Shown here in pieces: positions 1 to 7,470 of a stretch of DNA of 64,000 bases (the stretch's first letter is position 1; every line of letters starts with the position of its first letter). Location of the stretch: assembly GCF_018130955.1 (NCBI RefSeq), contig NZ_JAFCJM010000006.1, forward strand, positions 124,001-188,000. Reading direction: 5' to 3'. The DNA comes from Bradyrhizobium liaoningense (GTDB lineage Bacteria; Pseudomonadota; Alphaproteobacteria; Rhizobiales; Xanthobacteraceae). The notes beneath the pieces are model-generated. The model saw only the letters and a program-made list of their open reading frames with translations. It was not told where the DNA came from and did not search any database. A program made the translations under genes and the position numbers.

Positions 1-175
1 CGAAAAACTGATCTGCCGCGCGCGGGTGATCAAGCCGGGGCGCCAGGTCTCGGTCGTCGCGGCCGACGTGTTCTGCGTGACCGACGGTGTCGAGAAGCAC
101 ACGGCGACCGCGCTGGCCTCGATCGCGATGCTCAACGAGGAGGTCGGCGCGACAACGAAAAGCCCGGCCGCGTGA
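1..175 (+). CDS. PaaI-family thioesterase, 3' end only
   Basis: The window opens inside a gene read in the frame starting at base 2; 57 codons remain before TGA at 173-175. The peptide runs EKLICRARVIKPGRQ and continues with a beta-strand pattern and TATALASIAML. This matches the last strands of PaaI/YdiI-type hotdog acyl-CoA thioesterases, where a 'G+...V..D' strand is followed by an 'AtalasiamL' strand. Such enzymes hydrolyse acyl- or aryl-CoA in the cytoplasm. The catalytic region lies upstream of the window, so substrate cannot be judged. The family call rests on the C-terminal pattern alone. Confidence 0.55.
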   Translation, partial: EKLICRARVIKPGRQVSVVAADVFCVTDGVEKHTATALASIAMLNEEVGATTKSPAA

Positions 176-197
176 ACGGCCGGGCTGATCCCTCAAG

Positions 198-288
198 TCG
201 TCATTGCCGGGCTCGACCCGGCAATCCATCGATCAAAAGAAAGGCTCTCTTTCCGAATGGATGCGCGGGTCAAGCCCGCGCATGACGA
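198..288. repeat. Palindromic intergenic repeat, family A
   Basis: The element begins TCGTCAT (198-204) and ends ATGACGA (282-288), so its ends are complementary. Inside are two hairpins: GCCGGG/CCCGGC near 206-222 and GCGCGGG/CCCGCGC near 264-281. It sits between two convergent genes (thioesterase and rplI) and may also act as a bidirectional terminator. A related copy is at 63611-63725. Confidence 0.65.
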
Positions 289-296
289 GTATGGCG

Positions 297-902
297 CTAC
301 TTCTCGGTCGCTTCCGCGGCCGGAGCCGGCTGCACGTCGTCGTGGTGGGCTTCCGGATCGAAGAACTCGCCGGCAGCGGCAATCGCTTCGGCAGCGGCGT
401 CGCGGTCCTCGTTGCGGGTCGAGATGTCCTCGCCGCGGTTGATGCGCTCGGCCTCGTCCTGGCTGCGCGCAACCGTGACGGTGACCTCGACCTCGACCTC
501 GGGGTGAACGGCGACCGTGATGGCGTGCTTGCCGATGGTCTTGATCGGCGCGTCGAGCTGCACCTGCGGACGGGACAGCGAGACACCGTCGGCTTCGAAG
601 GCGGTGACCACGTCACGCACCGTGACCGAGCCAAACAGCTGGCCGGCCTCCGAGGCCTGGCGGATCACGATGATGTTCTTGCCCTGGATCTTCTCGGCGA
701 CCTTGGACGCCTCGGCCTTGGACTGAAGGTTGCGGGCCTCGAGCTCGGCCTTCATGCCGTCATACTTGGCGCGGTTGTCGGCAGTGGCGCGCAGCGCCTT
801 GCCGCGCTTGAGCAGGAAATTGCGGGCATAGCCGTCGCGAACCTTCACGACTTCGCCCATCTGGCCGAGCTTGTTCACGCGTTCCAGCAAAATGACTTCC
901 AT
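297..902 (-). CDS. rplI: 50S ribosomal protein L9
   Basis: This encodes ribosomal protein L9 (201 aa), which binds 23S rRNA at the base of the L1 stalk and helps keep the reading frame. The N-terminus [17 protein letters not shown] followed by [18 protein letters not shown] is the L9 signature. A long central helix and a C-terminal domain follow. The family is usually about 150 residues; the longer acidic, Ala-rich tail here (ending AEATEK) is common in Rhizobiales. The ATG at 902 is chosen because it has a GGAGAA ribosome site just upstream and starts the conserved domain; the frame stays open further upstream. It is the last gene of the rpsF-rpsR-DUF2232-rplI operon. Confidence 0.97.
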   Translation of the reverse strand: MEVILLERVNKLGQMGEVVKVRDGYARNFLLKRGKALRATADNRAKYDGMKAELEARNLQSKAEASKVAEKIQGKNIIVIRQASEAGQLFGSVTVRDVVTAFEADGVSLSRPQVQLDAPIKTIGKHAITVAVHPEVEVEVTVTVARSQDEAERINRGEDISTRNEDRDAAAEAIAAAGEFFDPEAHHDDVQPAPAAEATEK

Positions 903-954
903 AATCGTTCTCCTTTTGAAGTGGTCTGAGTTGGTTGGTTGTTCGAAGGTGGAC

Positions 955-1971
955 TTAAGGGGTCGGTAGCGGCGGCGGTTGCGACCGGTTGCGCAAATAG
1001 CGTTCGCGGAAGCCGAACACGGCATCCGCAAGTCCGAGGATCACCATCGCCAGCACGGGCCATCCGAAAACGACGACCATCGCGTAGGTCGAGCCGAGCC
1101 AGAACGCCCGGCTCTTCAGCGCGAGCGTCAGCGTATGCAGCACCGCAAAGCCGGTCAGGGCATAGGCCAGCATCAGCGCCGTCGAGAGGATCTGCGCGAT
1201 CATCGCGACGAGACCGCTGGTGAAGCAGAGCGCGATGGCGACGCAGAGCACCGCGAGCGTCATCGGCGGCAGCGCAGCGCTCATCATGTCCGGCCAGGGG
1301 CGGCGCAGCCGGCCCGAGGTCGCCGTCACCTTGGCGCTGAGCCAGAGATTGAGCGTCAGCGTCATCATCGACACGATCGTGGCCGCGGCCGGCGCGATCT
1401 TGACCAGCGCGTCGACGAATTGATCGGTCTCGCCGGTGATCGGCGAATCGCTGGCCCTGAGGATGCGCAGCAGGCCGCGACGCAAGGTGCTGGTGATGCT
1501 GTCGGCGTCGGTGCCGAGCGTGAGCAGCGCGGCCATCGTCGTCAGCGTGGCAAAGCCTGCGATCCAGAGCAGGATGCGACCGAGTGGGTACCATTCGATC
1601 TCGGGTTCGGCGGACGCGGTGCCGTTTGCCGGCACGTCCACGGGGCGGCCGAGCAGCACGAGATGGCCGAGCCACCAGGCGGGCAGTGCGATGGTCACGG
1701 CAAAGGCGATGCAGTAGGGCAGGCCGAAAAGGGCCCCGAGCCCAATCGCGGCGGCAATGCCGCCAAAACTCGCGGCGAGCGGGCCCCAGCCGATCGCGGC
1801 CACCATCAGCGGCAACGGCGCGAGATAGAACAGGACGAGCGAGATCAGCGCGCCCGAGACGATCGAGGCGAACATCAGGGCCGACGCGGCGCCGGCGATC
1901 AGGGCTATGAGTCCAAATACCATCATCAGCTGTCCCGCTCCCTTCGAGCGGTTAGAGGCCATCAGCCCCAA
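955..1971 (-). CDS. DUF2232 (YybS-like) multi-pass membrane protein
   Basis: This is a 338-residue integral membrane protein with about eight hydrophobic segments, from residues 14-35 ([12 protein letters not shown]) to near residue 320. It matches the DUF2232/YybS family, which in alphaproteobacteria lies between rpsR and rplI exactly as here. The molecular role is unknown. The hydrophobic pattern suggests an inner-membrane transporter-like or S-component-like fold, but nothing in the sequence proves this. It is cotranscribed with the ribosomal protein genes, with a strong hairpin between it and rpsR. The start could also be the fourth codon (MASNRSKG). Confidence 0.8.
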   Translation of the reverse strand: MGLMASNRSKGAGQLMMVFGLIALIAGAASALMFASIVSGALISLVLFYLAPLPLMVAAIGWGPLAASFGGIAAAIGLGALFGLPYCIAFAVTIALPAWWLGHLVLLGRPVDVPANGTASAEPEIEWYPLGRILLWIAGFATLTTMAALLTLGTDADSITSTLRRGLLRILRASDSPITGETDQFVDALVKIAPAAATIVSMMTLTLNLWLSAKVTATSGRLRRPWPDMMSAALPPMTLAVLCVAIALCFTSGLVAMIAQILSTALMLAYALTGFAVLHTLTLALKSRAFWLGSTYAMVVVFGWPVLAMVILGLADAVFGFRERYLRNRSQPPPLPTP

Positions 1972-2018
1972 CCATCGGCAACCGGACGACCCGGAAGCCT
2001 CTTGAGTTCAAGAAAGTG

Positions 2019-2047
2019 TCGATCGGCGGCTCATCGCCGCCGATCGA
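2019..2047 (-). terminator. Intercistronic hairpin between rpsR and the DUF2232 gene
   Basis: A perfect 12-bp stem (TCGATCGGCGGC 2019-2030, GCCGCCGATCGA 2036-2047) with a 5-nt loop. On the minus strand only a weak run, ACACTTTCTT, follows. It is therefore more likely a partial terminator or an RNA-stabilising hairpin that sets S6/S18 expression above that of the membrane protein and L9. Confidence 0.5.
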
Positions 2048-2057
2048 AATCGTCGTA

Positions 2058-2297
2058 TCAGCGGATCACGTAGGGCAAGAGGCCCAGGAAACGCGCGCGC
2101 TTGATGGCGCGGGCGAGTTCACGCTGCTTCTTGGCGGATACGGCCGTGATGCGGCTCGGCACGATCTTGCCGCGCTCGGAGACGTAACGCATCAGCAGCT
2201 TGGAATCCTTGTAGTCGATCTTCGGCGCGTTCGGACCCGTGAACGGGCAGGTCTTGCGGCGACGGAAAAACGGACGGCGGGCGCCAGCTTCAGCCAT
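2058..2297 (-). CDS. rpsR: 30S ribosomal protein S18
   Basis: Small basic protein (79 aa) of the 30S platform that binds as a heterodimer with S6. The segments [26 protein letters not shown] and [31 protein letters not shown] are the conserved core of the S18 family, and the length is normal. It starts 5 bp after the rpsF stop codon, so the two genes are translationally coupled, as expected for partners in one complex. Confidence 0.98.
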   Translation of the reverse strand: MAEAGARRPFFRRRKTCPFTGPNAPKIDYKDSKLLMRYVSERGKIVPSRITAVSAKKQRELARAIKRARFLGLLPYVIR

Positions 2298-2302
2298 TGT
2301 TC

Positions 2303-2785
2303 TTACTCCTCGTCCGAGGTGGTGGTTTCAGCTTCTTCGCGGGGACGGCGCGGGCCGCGATCACCGCGGTCGCCACGGAAGCCGCCTTCGCGGTCGCCGC
2401 GGAAGCCACCCTCACGCTCGCCGCGGAAGCCGCCGCCACGGTCGTCACGCTCGCGATCGCGATCCGTCTTGCGCATCATCGCCGACGGGCCTTCCTCGAG
2501 CTCCTCGACGCGGACGCTGAGATAGCGGATCACGTCTTCGCTGATGCGCTCCTGGCGCTCGATCTCGGCGATCGCCGCGGACGGCGCGTCGATGTTGAGC
2601 AGCACGAAGTGCGCCTTGCGGTTCTTGTTCATGCGGTAGGTGAGGGAGCGAACGCCCCAATTCTCGGTCTTGGTGACCTTGCCGCCGAGACCTTCGACGA
2701 TGCCGGTCATCTGCGTCGTCAGCTCTTCGACCTGCTGCGGGCTCGCGTCCTGGCGCGCGAGGAAGACATGCTCATAAAGAGGCAT
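2303..2785 (-). CDS. rpsF: 30S ribosomal protein S6 with an Arg/Gly-rich tail
   Basis: S6 (160 aa) binds the central domain of 16S rRNA together with S18. The ferredoxin-like core ([20 protein letters not shown], then [26 protein letters not shown]) fills residues 1 to about 100. The remaining about 55 residues form a charged tail with three tandem GGFRG[E/D]R units followed by RGPRRPREE and an acidic end, longer than the E. coli tail. The tail is presumably disordered and RNA-contacting (inference). First gene of the operon, with AGGAAAGG upstream of ATG 2785 and a promoter at 2977-3004. Confidence 0.97.
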   Translation of the reverse strand: MPLYEHVFLARQDASPQQVEELTTQMTGIVEGLGGKVTKTENWGVRSLTYRMNKNRKAHFVLLNIDAPSAAIAEIERQERISEDVIRYLSVRVEELEEGPSAMMRKTDRDRERDDRGGGFRGEREGGFRGDREGGFRGDRGDRGPRRPREEAETTTSDEE

Positions 2786-2976
2786 GGTTGTCCTTTCCTA
2801 GTGTTGGCGCGTCACCCGGCGGCAAGCCCTTCGAGGCCTTCGGAAAGGACTCGGGATAAGCTCAGAAGGCGGAAGCACGGGACGACGGGCCGACTGGCCC
2901 TGCCACATCAAAATCAACATGTGAGTTTGCTGAGACCGTCCGTTCAGCTCCCGGCCGGGATCTGCGGATGGCGCGC

Positions 2977-3004
2977 TTTATACGGATTTTGGCCGTCTTG
3001 GCAA
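2977..3004 (-). promoter_or_regulatory. Probable sigma-70 promoter of the rpsF operon
   Basis: On the minus strand TTGCCA (3004-2999) and TATAAA (2982-2977) are separated by 16 nt, a good match to the housekeeping consensus in an otherwise GC-rich stretch. Transcription would start near 2970, leaving a leader of about 185 nt before rpsF. A leader this long could hold an S6:S18 autoregulatory fold. I see C/G-rich hairpin potential around 2820-2860 but could not establish the motif. Confidence 0.6.
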
Positions 3005-3100
3005 GGTTCTGGGACCAGGTTTTGACCCCCGGTGTTTCCTGGTGGCTCCCGGGGGCCCATCCATTGCCAACGGTTCAAAATTACCGGCTTGCATTATTTG

Positions 3101-3117
3101 TTTGTATGACATACAAA
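3101..3117. promoter_or_regulatory. Probable TetR operator, perfect 17-bp palindrome
   Basis: TTTGTATG-A-CATACAAA is a perfect inverted repeat with a single central base, 20 bp before the TetR start codon. It is AT-rich against a GC-rich background. Size and symmetry suit a TetR dimer, and the position suits autorepression and control of the downstream desaturase. The assignment to this regulator is inferred from location. Confidence 0.65.
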
Positions 3118-3136
3118 GAATGCAAGGGAGGGCCCC

Positions 3137-3862
3137 ATGGCGGCCAAGACGATCCAGGCTCCGTTGGAAGGGCAGGCCGGCGATCCCAAGCACGCGGCCC
3201 GCGCCACCCGCTCGGCGGGGCGCAAGATGCGGTCGCTGCTGCTCGATGCGGCAAGTCCCCTGTTCAAGGAGCGGGGGCTCGCCGGGACCTCGATTTCCGA
3301 CATCGCGACCGCGGCCGACGCGTTCCCGAGCCAGATCACCTATTACTTCCGCACCAAGGAAGCGCTGTTCGTCGAATGCGCCTGCCGTGATCTTCTCTAT
3401 CTTGCCCGCACCACGGAGCAGGCGGCGCTGAAGGCGCATACGCCACGCGACTACACGCGCGCGCTCGCCGAAACCGTAACGGCAACCGATTCGGTGGCGT
3501 TCTTCGCCGAAGCGCTGACGCTGACACGGCGCCGGCCCGATCTGGCGCCGCTGGTCGAGCGCACCATCGAGCGGCTGCACAGCGAAGGCGCGCGCGCCTA
3601 TGCGAGCCAGGTTGAGCGCCATGGCTGGCGATCCCTGCGCGCGCCCGACGAGAGCTCGCGGCGGTTCTGGGCGGTTGCGATCGGCGTCATCCTCGAAGGC
3701 TACGCCATGGGCCGATCGCCCGACCAACTATGCAGCGAGCTGCTGCGCGTGCTGGGCGACCAGGCGCGAGCGGATAAGACGACCACCAATGAAGGCGCCC
3801 GCCTGCGTCTCGTGGACGATCCCAATGCATCGACATCAACGCCATCGGACGGGGAGAGCTGA
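3137..3862 (+). CDS. TetR/AcrR-family transcriptional regulator
   Basis: A 241-aa regulator. The TetR DNA-binding domain is at about residues 30-85: LLLDAASPLFKERGLAGTS, then ISDIATAADAFPSQITYYFRTKEALF, where the recognition helix ends in the usual 'YYF.+Kea'. The C-terminal ligand domain has no obvious family beyond TetR. A perfect palindrome lies 20 bp upstream, and a desaturase gene starts 4 bp downstream with its SD (GGGGAGAG) inside the regulator's last codons, so the two form an operon. By analogy with DesT-like regulators next to desaturases, it may sense acyl-CoA or fatty acids; this is inference. The tail of about 30 residues after the helical core is polar and probably disordered. 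Confidence 0.88.
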   Translation: MAAKTIQAPLEGQAGDPKHAARATRSAGRKMRSLLLDAASPLFKERGLAGTSISDIATAADAFPSQITYYFRTKEALFVECACRDLLYLARTTEQAALKAHTPRDYTRALAETVTATDSVAFFAEALTLTRRRPDLAPLVERTIERLHSEGARAYASQVERHGWRSLRAPDESSRRFWAVAIGVILEGYAMGRSPDQLCSELLRVLGDQARADKTTTNEGARLRLVDDPNASTSTPSDGES

Positions 3863-3865
3863 GCC

Positions 3866-4888
3866 ATGACCGCGCTTCGCATGCGAGCCCGCGATTTCCT
3901 GAGCGAGGACGAACTCGTCGCCGTGCGCGAGCGCGTGACCTGGAAGGGCGTCGCGCTGATCGCGCACGCCTGGGCGCTGATCCTGGGCGCGATCGCGCTG
4001 GTGGCGTGGTGGCCCAATCCGCTGACCTATCTGCTCGCGGTCGGGATCATCGGCTCGCGCCAGCTGGGCCTTGCGATCCTCATGCATGACGGTGCGCATG
4101 GCTGCCTGTCGGCGAACGAGAACACCAATTTGACCCTCAGCCAGTGGTTCTGCGCCTATCCCATTTTTGCGGAGACGCGCGCCTATCGCCGCTATCATCT
4201 GCAGCACCACGCGCGCACGCAGCAGGAAGACGATCCCGACCTCGTGCTGTCGGCGCCGTTCCCGATCACCCAATTGAGCTATCGCCGCAAGTTTATCCGC
4301 GATCTCACCGGGCAGACCGGCTATCAGCAGCGCAAGGCGCAACTGCTCAATGCGCTCGGCCCGAAGGAGTGGCCGCTGACGCAACGCGCCGCGCATTTCT
4401 GGCAAAAGCTCGGACCGCAATGCGTCGTCAACGCGATCCTGTTCGCGAGCCTCGCGGCGCTAGGGGTCTGGTGGGCTTATCCGCTGCTCTGGCTGGTTCC
4501 GCTCCTGACCTGGCAGATGGTCATCACGCGCATACGCAACATCGCCGAGCACGCCGTCGTCCCCGACAGCAGCGATCCCCTGCGCAACACCCGCACCACG
4601 CACGCCAACTTTCTCGAGCGTCTGTTCATCGCGCCGTACTACGTGAACTACCACCTCGAGCATCATCTGCTGTTCTACGTCCCCTGCTACAACCTGCCGT
4701 GCGTGCACCGCATCCTCAGCAAGACGCATGCTGATCGCATGGAGGTGCAGCCGAACTATCTGGCCGTGCTGCGGCTCGCGACCGGCAAGCCGAACCAGGA
4801 GGATCGCCCGGGACAGCTGGCGAGCAGCGCCCGCCGTGCGCGGGCAGGGGCCGAGGTCGGCGCGGATCAAAAGGCGGGCGGCTTCTAG
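3866..4888 (+). CDS. Membrane fatty acid desaturase
   Basis: A 340-aa integral membrane di-iron desaturase. The three histidine clusters of the family are present: HDGAH (74-78), HLQHH (111-115) and HLEHH (263-267), plus the late NYH segment. Hydrophobic stretches at about 30-70 and 185-220 give the usual four-helix membrane layout. The family inserts double bonds (or hydroxyl groups) into acyl chains of lipids or acyl-CoA; substrate and position cannot be read from sequence. It is cotranscribed with the TetR gene and lies just upstream of the fatty acid synthesis cluster, which fits a role in membrane fluidity. The last about 40 residues are charged and poorly conserved. Confidence 0.87.
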   Translation: MTALRMRARDFLSEDELVAVRERVTWKGVALIAHAWALILGAIALVAWWPNPLTYLLAVGIIGSRQLGLAILMHDGAHGCLSANENTNLTLSQWFCAYPIFAETRAYRRYHLQHHARTQQEDDPDLVLSAPFPITQLSYRRKFIRDLTGQTGYQQRKAQLLNALGPKEWPLTQRAAHFWQKLGPQCVVNAILFASLAALGVWWAYPLLWLVPLLTWQMVITRIRNIAEHAVVPDSSDPLRNTRTTHANFLERLFIAPYYVNYHLEHHLLFYVPCYNLPCVHRILSKTHADRMEVQPNYLAVLRLATGKPNQEDRPGQLASSARRARAGAEVGADQKAGGF

Positions 4889-5055
4889 CCCCCCGTTTTA
4901 CCCGCCCCGGTAGGGTTCGCGGCTTGACATCCCGGCCCCGGTCAGTGTCTTACGGCCCCCTCTAGAGCATATTGTGGAACCAGGAGCTCGTGCCGGGCGT
5001 AAAGCGGCTGGCGGGTTTCGAGACAGGTCCGGCTCAAACAAGCCAGGGAGCGCCG

Positions 5056-6015
5056 ATGACGGCAGCATTCACATTTCCGGGGCAGGGGTCCCAGGCCGTC
5101 GGCATGGGCAAGGCCCTGGCAGACGCGTTTCCCGCCGCGCGCGCGGTGTTCGACGAGGTCGATGCGGCGCTCGGCGAGAAGCTGACGGCGATCATCTGGG
5201 ACGGCCCGGCCGAGACCCTCCAGCTCACCGAGAACGCCCAGCCGGCGCTGATGGCGGTCTCGCTCGCGACCTTGCGCGTGCTCGAGTCCGAGGCTGGATT
5301 TTCCGTGGGGCGGGACGCGGCTTTTGTCGCGGGACACTCGCTCGGCGAGTATTCGGCGCTGGCCGCCGCCGGAAGCCTGACGATTTCGGACACCGCGCGC
5401 CTGCTGCGCACCCGGGGCCTTGCGATGCAAAAGGCGGTGCCGGTCGGTGCCGGCGCCATGGCCGCGCTGCTCGGCCTCGATTACGAGGCTGCGATGGAGG
5501 TCGCCCAGGAGGCCGCCCAGGGCCAGGTCTGCCAGGCGGCCAATGACAATGGTGGCGGTCAGGTGGTTGTCTCCGGCGACAAGGCCGCGGTTGACCGCGC
5601 CGTCGAGATCGCCAAGGGCAAGGGCGCAAAGCGCGCCATGCTGCTGCCGGTGTCCGCACCGTTCCATTGCAAGCTGATGCAGCCCGCCGCCGACGCGATG
5701 GCGGAAGCGCTGGCCAGGGTCACGATCAAGGCGCCCGCGGCGCCGCTGGTGTCGAACGTGCTGGCGAGCGCCATCACCGATCCCGACGAGATCCGCCGCC
5801 GTCTGGTCGAGCAGGTCACGGGCACCGTGCGCTGGCGCGAGTCGGTTGCCTATATGGCCGGGCAAGGCGTGTCGCGCTTCTTCGAGATCGGCGCGGGCAA
5901 GGTGCTCACGGGCCTCGTCAAGCGCATCGCTGATGGCGCCATCGGTGTCGCCGTCGGCGGTCCGAACGATATTGCCGCCGCAAAGGATGCATTGGCCGCT
6001 TCGAAACAGGCCTAG
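5056..6015 (+). CDS. fabD: Malonyl-CoA-ACP transacylase
   Basis: FabD (319 aa) loads malonyl units from CoA onto acyl carrier protein for type II fatty acid synthesis. The N-terminal FTFPGQGSQAVGMGKAL motif, the nucleophile in GHSLGEYSAL (Ser95), the catalytic His in APFHCKLMQPA, and NDNGGGQVVVSG are all present. The ATG at 5056 is preferred because AGGGAG precedes it and the FabD fold begins there; the frame is open for 28 more codons upstream without homology. A TTGACA (4924-4929) upstream could be its -35, but the matching -10 is weak. First gene of fabD-fabG-acpP-fabF. Confidence 0.97.
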   Translation: MTAAFTFPGQGSQAVGMGKALADAFPAARAVFDEVDAALGEKLTAIIWDGPAETLQLTENAQPALMAVSLATLRVLESEAGFSVGRDAAFVAGHSLGEYSALAAAGSLTISDTARLLRTRGLAMQKAVPVGAGAMAALLGLDYEAAMEVAQEAAQGQVCQAANDNGGGQVVVSGDKAAVDRAVEIAKGKGAKRAMLLPVSAPFHCKLMQPAADAMAEALARVTIKAPAAPLVSNVLASAITDPDEIRRRLVEQVTGTVRWRESVAYMAGQGVSRFFEIGAGKVLTGLVKRIADGAIGVAVGGPNDIAAAKDALAASKQA

Positions 6016-6018
6016 ATT

Positions 6019-6060
6019 CGTGTTTTGACGCGTTTTCTTGAAGCGAACCGGTTTCCACTT
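6019..6060. repeat. Short interspersed repeat, family C, between fabD and fabG
   Basis: The 3' part, ACGCGTTTTCTTGAAGCGAA followed by CCGGTTTCC, is nearly shared with 17203-17238 inside pdxA. It fills most of the 74-bp gap between fabD and fabG. Such elements are scattered through Bradyrhizobium-type genomes; their function is unknown. Confidence 0.55.
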
Positions 6061-6089
6061 CGCTGGAAGACGCTCTGGAGGAGTTTTCG

Positions 6090-6827
6090 ATGTTCGATCT
6101 GACTGGCAAGAAGGCGCTCGTCACCGGTGCGACCGGCGGCATCGGCGGCGCGATCGCGGCCGCCTTGCACGCCCAGGGTGCCACGGTAGCGATTTCGGGC
6201 ACGCGCAAGGAAGTGCTGGACGAGCTCGCCGGCAAGCTTGGCGAGCGCGCCCACGTGCTGCCCTGCAACCTCTCCAAGGCCGACGAGGTCGAGGCGCTGG
6301 TGCCCGCGGCGGAAGGCGCGATGGGTCAGGTCGACATCCTCGTCGCCAATGCCGGCATCACCCGCGACAATCTCTTCGTGCAGTTGCGCGATGAGGATTG
6401 GGAAGAAGTCATCAACGTCAATTTGACGGCGACCTTCCGCCTGGCGCGCGCCGCCACCAAGCTGATGATGCGCAAGCGCTTCGGTCGCATTATCGCCATC
6501 ACCTCGGTGGTCGGTGTTACCGGCAATCCGGGGCAGGGCAACTACACCGCGTCGAAGGCGGGATTGATCGGCATGATCAAGACGCTCGGCGCCGAATACG
6601 CCAAGCGCGGCGTCACCGCCAATTGCATCGCGCCCGGTTTCATCAAGACGCCGATGACGGATGCGCTCAACGACAAGCAGCGCGAGACGATTCTGACCAA
6701 GGTTCCCGCCGCCCGGCTGGGGACCCCGGAGGATATTGCGGCTGCGGCCGTCTATCTGAGTTCGAACGAAGCAGCCTATGTCACGGGTCAAACGATTCAC
6801 GTGAACGGCGGAATGGCCATGATCTGA
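6090..6827 (+). CDS. fabG: 3-oxoacyl-ACP reductase
   Basis: FabG (245 aa) is the NADPH-dependent reductase of 3-oxoacyl-ACP in fatty acid elongation. It is a classical short-chain dehydrogenase: cofactor loop TGATGGIG (12-19), NAG (87-89), and catalytic Ser139, Tyr152 and Lys156 in ITSVVG and YTASK. The end, VTGQTIHVNGGMAM, is typical of FabG. GGAGGAG lies just before the start. It lies between fabD and acpP, which separates it from the many other SDR paralogues. Confidence 0.97.
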   Translation: MFDLTGKKALVTGATGGIGGAIAAALHAQGATVAISGTRKEVLDELAGKLGERAHVLPCNLSKADEVEALVPAAEGAMGQVDILVANAGITRDNLFVQLRDEDWEEVINVNLTATFRLARAATKLMMRKRFGRIIAITSVVGVTGNPGQGNYTASKAGLIGMIKTLGAEYAKRGVTANCIAPGFIKTPMTDALNDKQRETILTKVPAARLGTPEDIAAAAVYLSSNEAAYVTGQTIHVNGGMAMI

Positions 6828-7127
6828 GCTGCCCGGCAGGGCGGGCGGGATGCGGCAAACAGCCGTTTCCGGAGCGAATTGAGGCTTGTAGTCAAGGCAG
6901 TTGAAGTATGGTAACCGGACCTGCAACGGATGGGCAAAGAACGCCATTGCAGGTTTTGGAAACCCTGTATATTGGCGGTGCGGAGCCTTGGCCGTCGTTC
7001 GCCAGGCCCTGCATCGGCTAGGTGGGGCCAACCAAAGTTCGTACGCGATTGCGAAGGCAGTTTAACGACCTCGACGGCTCGTATCGTCCCGGGGGGTCGG
7101 GTCAAGGGAAAAACACGAGGTTAAGCG
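6828..7127 (+). other. Leader region between fabG and acpP
   Basis: A 300-bp gap without a convincing gene. It contains an 8-bp inverted repeat, ACCTGCAA (6919-6926) and TTGCAGGT (6947-6954), and a TATATT (6968-6973) that could be a -10 box. This suggests acpP has its own promoter in addition to readthrough from fabD-fabG. Confidence 0.45.
6919..6973 (+). promoter_or_regulatory. Possible acpP promoter with an inverted repeat
   Basis: A perfect ACCTGCAA/TTGCAGGT repeat with a 20-nt spacer precedes TATATT by 13 nt. TTGCAG inside the right arm could serve as a -35 with a short 15-nt spacer, so a protein bound to the repeat would cover the promoter. Both the promoter and a binding protein are conjecture. 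Confidence 0.3.
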
Positions 7128-7367
7128 ATGAGTGACATTGGCGAGCGGGTTAAGAAGATCGTGGTCGAACACCTTGGTGTTGAGCCCGAGAAGGTTGTCG
7201 ACGCTGCGAGCTTCATCGACGACCTCGGCGCCGACAGTCTGGACACCGTCGAGTTGGTGATGGCGTTCGAAGAGGAATTCGGTTGCGAGATTCCGGACGA
7301 CGCTGCGGAAACGATTCTCACCGTCGGCGACGCCACGAAGTTTCTCGAAAAGAACGCGAAGAGCTAA
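7128..7367 (+). CDS. acpP: Acyl carrier protein
   Basis: A 79-aa acidic carrier protein of type II fatty acid synthesis. The phosphopantetheine attachment motif [19 protein letters not shown] has Ser37 as the modified residue. Helix [18 protein letters not shown], and the [20 protein letters not shown] end are textbook AcpP. Length is normal. It lies between fabG and fabF with a hairpin before fabF, fitting the need for much more ACP than enzyme. Confidence 0.98.
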   Translation: MSDIGERVKKIVVEHLGVEPEKVVDAASFIDDLGADSLDTVELVMAFEEEFGCEIPDDAAETILTVGDATKFLEKNAKS

Positions 7368-7392
7368 GGCTCTCATTTCGCGGTACAACATG

Positions 7393-7431
7393 GAAACCGG
7401 ACGGACCGCAGGAACGCGGTCCACCGGTTTC
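7393..7431 (+). terminator. Hairpin terminator or attenuator after acpP
   Basis: GAAACCGG-AC-GGACCGC (7393-7409) pairs with GCGGTCC-A-CCGGTTTC (7416-7431), giving a 15-bp stem with a small internal bulge and a 6-nt loop, then TTGTTATC. The T-run is short, so termination is probably partial. This would leave acpP mRNA abundant and fabF less expressed. Confidence 0.65.
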
Positions 7432-7470
7432 TTGTTATCGGCCGTGGATTTTTTGAACCGGAGTTGAGGT

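Larger units (their letters stand above)
2786..3136. other. Divergent intergenic region between rpsF and the TetR gene
   Basis: This 351-bp region holds the rpsF leader and promoter on the minus strand and, at its right end, the palindromic operator and ribosome site of the TetR gene on the plus strand. I see no further gene in it. Confidence 0.6.
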
